A stretch of 64,000 nucleotides of DNA from Gnetum montanum (Eukaryota > Streptophyta > Gnetopsida > Gnetales > Gnetaceae). Within the stretch, counting starts at the first letter, position 1. The number at the start of each line of letters is the position of its first letter. The stretch covers positions 95,024-159,023 of the forward strand of contig MNCI01023311.1 of NCBI GenBank assembly GCA_015680685.1. Reading direction: 5' to 3'. Below are positions 59,261-64,000 of the stretch, in pieces. The notes under the pieces were generated by a model, which saw nothing but the letters and a program-made list of their open reading frames with translations, made no database searches and was not told the DNA's origin. Both the position numbers and the translations under genes were made by a program.

Positions 59261-60480
59261 TGGTCTATCGAAAGCACATCAATCACAACATGCAGATAGT
59301 GTGTAGATGAATATGAAATCTAAAGGTGCCTGTACACATCAGCCACAAAATAGGAGGGCACACAGTTGCTAACAATTGATCTTGAAAATAGCACACTTTG
59401 CATGGAACCCACTATGATCTTAACTAGTGCCTATGTTGTAGACATGGATAAACTAGAGCAAGTTCATTGCCAATTGTCTGATAATGAACCTGATGACACT
59501 TATTGGAGAGAGCTGGAAATCCATGAAAATTTTAAACATGAGCCCTTAGAGTTGAAAACTCTACTTGTTGGCATGGAGTATGCATTTCTGAAAAATGGCA
59601 AACTGATGATAATTAATGCTAACCTTTCTCCTAAGCAGAAAGAGAAGCTACTTTATGTGGTTAACAAATGTTCAACAACCTTTTCTTGGTCATATCCTGA
59701 ACTCACTAGGATTAATCCTAGAATATGCCAACATTGCATCTATACTAATCCTTCCATTAAGCCAAAGAGGCAGCCACAGTGGTGGCTAAACCCCAAATTG
59801 AATCAAGTCATCAAAGAGGAAATTGAACAACTCCTTAAGATGGGGTTCATCTATCCAATAGCGAATAGTAAGTGAGTTAGCCCACTTGTAATCATGCCAA
59901 ATAAAGGTGGAAAGTGAAGGATGTGTATTGATATCAAGTTGTTGAACATGGTAACCTCTAAAGATCATTTTCCATTGCCATTTGTGGACCAGCTGTTAGA
60001 TACCATTTCTAGGCATTATTTCTACAGCTTTCTAGATTATTATCGTGGTTATAGCCAAATTCAACTCATAGTATAAGATTAGGCCAAAATTACATTCACA
60101 AGTCTTTGGGGGACTTTTGCATATGGAAAGATGCCATTTGGTCTGTACAATACCCTTGTAACCTTTCAACACCTTGTCCTTTTCAGCAACATATTGGTAG
60201 CCGGTTGGAAGTATTTATGGATGACTTCTCCACCTATGATGCTACATTTAAGTAGGCCCTAGACTGCCTTGAGTAAGTACTAAAAAGGTGTGTGAAGATC
60301 AATCTTTGGCTCAATTGGCAAAAGAGCCATTTAATGGTCTAGGAGGACATTATGTTAGGGCATAGAATTTCTCAAGCAAGGATTAAGGTGGACCTTGAAA
60401 AGATTAGGGTCATCCAAGAAATAACCCACTAATCAGAAACCATTAAAGATGTTCAGTCATTCCTTGGACACATTGTTCAA
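59261..60480 (+). pseudogene. PR-RT linker and RT, E2
   Basis: A 169-codon open stretch (59366-59875) joins the linker (LSDNEPDDTYWRELEIHENF) to the RT start: NLSPKQKEKLLYVVNKCSTT, FSWSYPELTRINPRICQHC, KPKRQPQWWLNPKLNQVIKE, GFIYPIANSK. Then shifts; SLWGTFAYGKMPFGLYN (60103-60155) and VFMDDFSTYDATFK, with FMDD intact (about 60217). LGHRISQARIKVDLEK ends it. Keeps the 100 bp E1 lost. Confidence 0.86.
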
Positions 60481-60985
60481 GGAACCATTGGTCAAACTTA
60501 CGAAGAAGGATGCTCCATTCATATGGACCAAGGAATGCAAAAAGGCATTCTAACAACTCAAAGACAGTTTGTAGAAACTCTAATTCTACAAGCACTTGAT
60601 TGGTCCTATCCATTTCACACCATTAAGAACACATCAAACTATGCCTTGAAAGTTGTGCTTACATAGTTGGACAATCAGAAATGTTTGTACTACATCCACT
60701 GCACAAGTCAAAGCATTGTGGGTACGTAATTTAAGTACATCACAACTAAAAAAAAGTTGATGGTAGTGATGTATGCCTTGGAGAAGTTTAGGCAACATGT
60801 GCTTGGATACAAGGTGTTTGTGCACATGGACCATAGTGTTATTTGCTTCCTCATGAACAAACTAATGGTGAGCCCCTATGTCATACAGTGGCTTGTGATC
60901 TTACAGGGGTTTGATCTCACAATGATAGATCAAAAGAGAACTGAGAATGCGATCACTGATTACTTATCTCATTTACAATAGGATA
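60481..60985 (+). pseudogene. RNase H, E2
   Basis: About 40 bp of the RT-RNase H connection ([11 protein letters not shown] in E1) is deleted near 60470. VVMYALEKFRQHVLGYKVFV (60760-60819), HMDHSVICFLMNKLMVSPYV (60826-60885), DLTMIDQKRTENAITDYLSH (60914-60973). Confidence 0.82.
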
Positions 60986-62430
60986 ACAAAGAGGAGAAGA
61001 GCCCACTATCTGAAAAATTTCTTGATGAACTTTTCTTTGTTGGTGCGATATATGAACAAGTGCCCACTAAACCTACATGGTATGATGCCATCCTTACTTA
61101 TCTTCTCACTCAAGAGATGCCATAAGAGTTAGACCACTAGAGGAAACAATGGTTTCTTCATCAAGCTAAATGCTTCATGGTGATTAACGTACACATTTAC
61201 AAGGTGTTTATTGATGGCCTATTTCATTGGTATGTTCTTGATGTCGATCAACTATGCAGCATTGATGACCTGATTCCTTGGTGTGTTCCTAATTCCCATC
61301 AACTATGCATTCTCCAAGATGCTCATGAGGGTTCTTATGAAAGCCACTATGTATGAAGACACATGGTCATTAAGATCTTGATGGTAGGGTATTATTAGCC
61401 AACACTCTTCTAAGATGCCCACCACTTCATTTAATCTTGTGAACACTATCAACGAGATGTTGGGATGACCACATGAATGGAGGAACCTCAGTAATGGATC
61501 CAACTACTAGAACCCTTTGATATCTAGGGCATAGACTTCATGGGTCCCATCACACCCATGTCAAATGGAAAGGCATACATAATAGTTATTGTTGAATATT
61601 GTACAAAATGGGAAGAAGTAGCGATTGTCACAGACTATACATCTTTTATTGTTGCTCAGTTTGTACAACAAAATGTTACAAATAGGTTTGGAATGTTGCA
61701 TGCACTGATTTCTAACAATGGTATTCATTTTACAAGTGCTACCTTTCTCAAGCTCATGCAATTCTTGGGGGTTGAACATGAATTAACAACACCCTACCAC
61801 CCCTAAGCCAATGGTCAAGTAGAGGTAATGAATAAGGAGATCACAAAAATCTTAATAAGAAGAATTAGCAAATATAGGAGAGAATGGAGCACAAAACTTA
61901 ACAATGCCCTCTAGTTATACTGCTCAACATGGAAACTTCCTCTAGGCTATTCTCCTTATGAGCTAGTGTATAGAAAATTACCAACTCTTCCAATTCAATC
62001 TAAGCTCTATACACTTTTAATAGCCTATGACCTTGACCTTGACCTAAGCCTAACACAAAAAGAAAGATTGATCAACCTTAACGTGCTAGATGAGAATAAA
62101 TTGGTGGCCCTATCCTTGAATGAAGTGCATAAGGCATTCAACAAAAAACACCATGACCTTAGAGTAAGGAAAGTAAAATTTCAACTTGGAGATAGTGTCC
62201 TCTACTAAAACCCCACACATGTGCCATAACAAACCAAGTTCTAAACATTGTGGGAAGGGCCTTACATCATTTATAAAACCTTTTCTTCTAGGGCCATGTT
62301 CATCTACAAACCTAAGAGCCTAGACAAAAAGCAACTGGTTAACATGCAACAAGTAAAATCTTTCCATGAGTCAAAGCAAGCTAGTGCAAGTAACACCTCC
62401 TTGAATGGAAAACCTCGCTTGATTTTTTGA
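60986..62430 (+). pseudogene. Integrase, E2
   Basis: Carries the same 57-bp zinc-region duplication (61215-61310). Core: FDI.GIDFMGPITPMSNGKA (61520-61570), ISNNGIHFTSATFLKLM (second catalytic Asp is Asn), YHP.ANGQVEVMNKEI (Glu kept, 61797-61845). C-terminal: LYCSTWKLPLGYSPYELVYR, HDLRVRKVKFQLGDSVLY, GPYIIYKTFSSRAMFIYKP, QQVKSFHESKQASASNTSLN. Ends at TGA 62428-62430. E1 and E2 carry complementary catalytic-site losses. Confidence 0.87.
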
Positions 62431-63742
62431 ATCTCCTCCTTTCAACTCAATCATGGGGGAGATGGACATCTATGCTAATCATTAAAATGGCTCTTTAGTT
62501 TTTACACTTATTTGTTTTACACTTTGTTATTTTTACGCTTTTTATTTTACACTTTTCTTGTTTTTCCCATTTTTTATTTTACAACATCATTAGTAAATTT
62601 TATCTTTCTTGAATATTTTACAATTTATTTTATATTTTAATTTATTTTTTGTGTCAATTTTTCTTATTTTCTAATAAAGTGCTTTACTGCCAATAAGACA
62701 CAGTGATGTAGTAGCTGTGGCTATGGTGGTTTGTACTTGATGTCTTTGATTGTTAAATGTATGGTTTCTATTTTTGAATTTTTATGACTGATGACTAAGA
62801 CATGGTTTCTTTTTCATGGAATAGGCAATGAGTCCATGTCATCCACCCATCCACCAACTCTATGGTCTTCCTTGTTTTGGGAATATGAGGTTTCTTTTTC
62901 ATTAATAAAACTTTAACGAACTTGTGACCTTGGTAGTTCTCAAACATGGAAAAGATTCAAAGGTTTGAAAAAGGTGTGACTTCAAGGGGATTTAATGCTC
63001 TTTATACCTTTCTACTTACTTGAGTGCATTAGTGTTTTCATGGATTTCTTACCATTCTGTGTTGACCACTAATAGGAAGTGAATAAGTCTTTGCACGGTG
63101 TGGTTCCCATTTAAAAATCCATAAAAACATAAAATTTAGAAAAAAAAAACATGATAGAAATTCAAAGCACACCCCTTAGACAAAATAATGGGCTACAAGG
63201 ACTAGTTATGAAACTAGACAGACATGTTACCCATGCTTGAAGATCCCCTCTAACTAAGATCCTTTCTCACTTCCTACTTCTCTTTTCTTCTCAAATAATG
63301 AACAATGATTGATCTATGGGAGCATTCTTGTGTCTTAAGGGAGTGGATTAGTCTTAGAGTGGTGATGTGAAGTCACAAAAAGTGGTTGCCTTTGATCTAG
63401 ACTAAGGATGAGCTTTATCGAGTTATTTAACCACAAGATCCACAAGGAACTTCATGTGACCACGATTAAGATCTCCATTCCACCTTCTCTCTCATCCATC
63501 GATGCTTTGCATAACTTACCTCACTACCTAGTTTTCATGTCTTGTTTAATGTCTTAGTTTGATGTGTTAAAATTATTAGGTAGATTTTTTAGGATTCAAT
63601 CCTTAACTTTTCATAATCATTAATCAACTATGGGATCCACAAACTCCTTGATTTGAGGATATGCAAGGGCAAAGAGGACATGAGCCTACTATGGAGAGGA
63701 CCCACTTAAATATTTCTTGGTTGAGTTAGTTAAGGTCCTTAT
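62431..63742 (+). other. 3' non-coding block, E2, truncated
   Basis: Purine run GGGGGAGATGGA (62455-62466), TTTTTACACTT repeat (62496-62690), conserved motif at 63214-63240. Cut in the middle of GTTAAGGTCCTTAT by the LTR at 63743; E1 continues uninterrupted there (about 55656). Confidence 0.8.
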
Positions 63743-64000
63743 TGATGAGACGTGATTTGCACTAGGCCGCGATATCGCGTCTTCTCCTGCGATATCGCGT
63801 ACGCGATATCGCGTCTCGCCGCCATATCTATAAATAAGAGGCGGCACTCCCTTCATTTCCCAATCCTGGCTAGTGTAGCGAAGCTCTGGCAGATTGATCA
63901 CTCCAGAGTTAGAATTTTTTCCCATGTGCCCGCAGTAGGAGTCCTAGAGTGAACGGCTCTTTATTCGAGCAGCTTGTAACCTGAACCCAAGTTGTGTACG
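63743..64000 (+). repeat. Start of a young LTR, second copy of the 6235 family
   Basis: TGATGAGACGTG start, then three GCGATATCGC palindromes, TATAAATA, and about 165 bp almost identical to 6284-6455. Runs off the window, so a solo LTR and a full element cannot be told apart. No polypurine tract before it, so it is not the 3' LTR of E2 but an insertion in it. Confidence 0.92.
63769..63836 (+). promoter_or_regulatory. Triple palindrome and TATA box in U3
   Basis: GCGATATCGC at 63769-63778, 63789-63798 and 63803-63812, then TATAAATA at 63829-63836. The third extends to ACGCGATATCGCGT. The solo LTR at 6235 has one copy. Candidate binding sites for a host factor or for host silencing; function is not known. 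Confidence 0.8.

Larger units (their letters stand above)
47669..63742 (+). mobile_element. Tandem pair of defective gypsy elements E1 and E2
   Basis: Structure LTR-gag-pol-3'block-LTR-gag-pol-3'block, period about 8.07 kb. The two units look about 93-95 percent alike by eye over several stretches. Both lack the LTR end, primer site and gag start at the same junction and share a 57-bp duplication in integrase, so they derive from one defective copy. E2 is cut at 63742 by a young LTR. Confidence 0.88.

Noticed and set aside
63769-63812. CRISPR-like array of short repeats
   Set aside because: Three 10-bp palindromes with unequal spacing inside a plant LTR promoter; no repeat-spacer structure and no cas genes.

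Overview
This 64 kb window is repeat DNA from a large plant nuclear genome. I recognise no host gene, rRNA, functional tRNA or CRISPR array. Nearly all of it is nested, decayed retrotransposon. The plant assignment rests on LTR elements primed by tRNA-Asp (Ty3/gypsy) and initiator tRNA-Met (Ty1/copia), and on Tat/Athila-like gag-PR-RT-RNase H-integrase order. The age and density of the elements suggest a gymnosperm-like giant genome, but that is inference only. Most in-frame stops are TAG/TGA where CAG, TGG or CGA would be expected, and CpG sites in the primer-binding sites read TpG or CpA. This is the footprint of cytosine-methylation decay.

Layout. 1-1832: 5' end of gypsy element A (minus), inserted into the RT of element B. 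1833-8315: element B (minus), carrying a 490-base gap and two solo LTRs (4118-4979 minus, 6235-7239 plus; the second is the youngest sequence present). 8316-12361: a copia-type LTR, a LINE fragment and a Ty1/copia gag-protease remnant. 12367-25336: element C (plus) with a perfect TTAAC target duplication; its gag holds complete-length element D (minus, 14389-24192). 25342-30576: L1-like LINE remnant (minus) split by a non-autonomous element with a tRNA-iMet primer site (26046-29331). 30585-43134: gypsy element G (plus), whose 3' LTR is broken by about 3.3 kb of unexplained sequence with a coiled-coil pseudo-ORF. 43140-44780: LINE reverse transcriptase (minus), probably the upstream half of the same LINE. 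44785-45110: RT fragment of a different, chromovirus-like gypsy element. 46665-47519: a solo LTR. 47669-63742: two tandem copies of one defective gypsy element (E1, E2; period about 8.07 kb). 63743-64000: start of a second copy of the young LTR seen at 6235.

How the parts relate. Elements A, B, C, D, E and G belong to one superfamily, with LTRs starting TGATGA, ending near CTCATCA and followed by a tRNA-Asp primer site. They share a conserved gag N-terminus, a D-S-S-type protease and an FMDD-type RT. D, E and G also share a long 3' non-coding block between integrase and the 3' LTR. No element looks autonomous. The most informative features are modular U3 regions (GCGATATCGC palindromes versus ATCGACGAGGCC-type repeats), a motif conserved in the 3' non-coding block, the tandem duplication of an already defective element, the unmatched LTRs of element D, and the unidentified coiled-coil segment.
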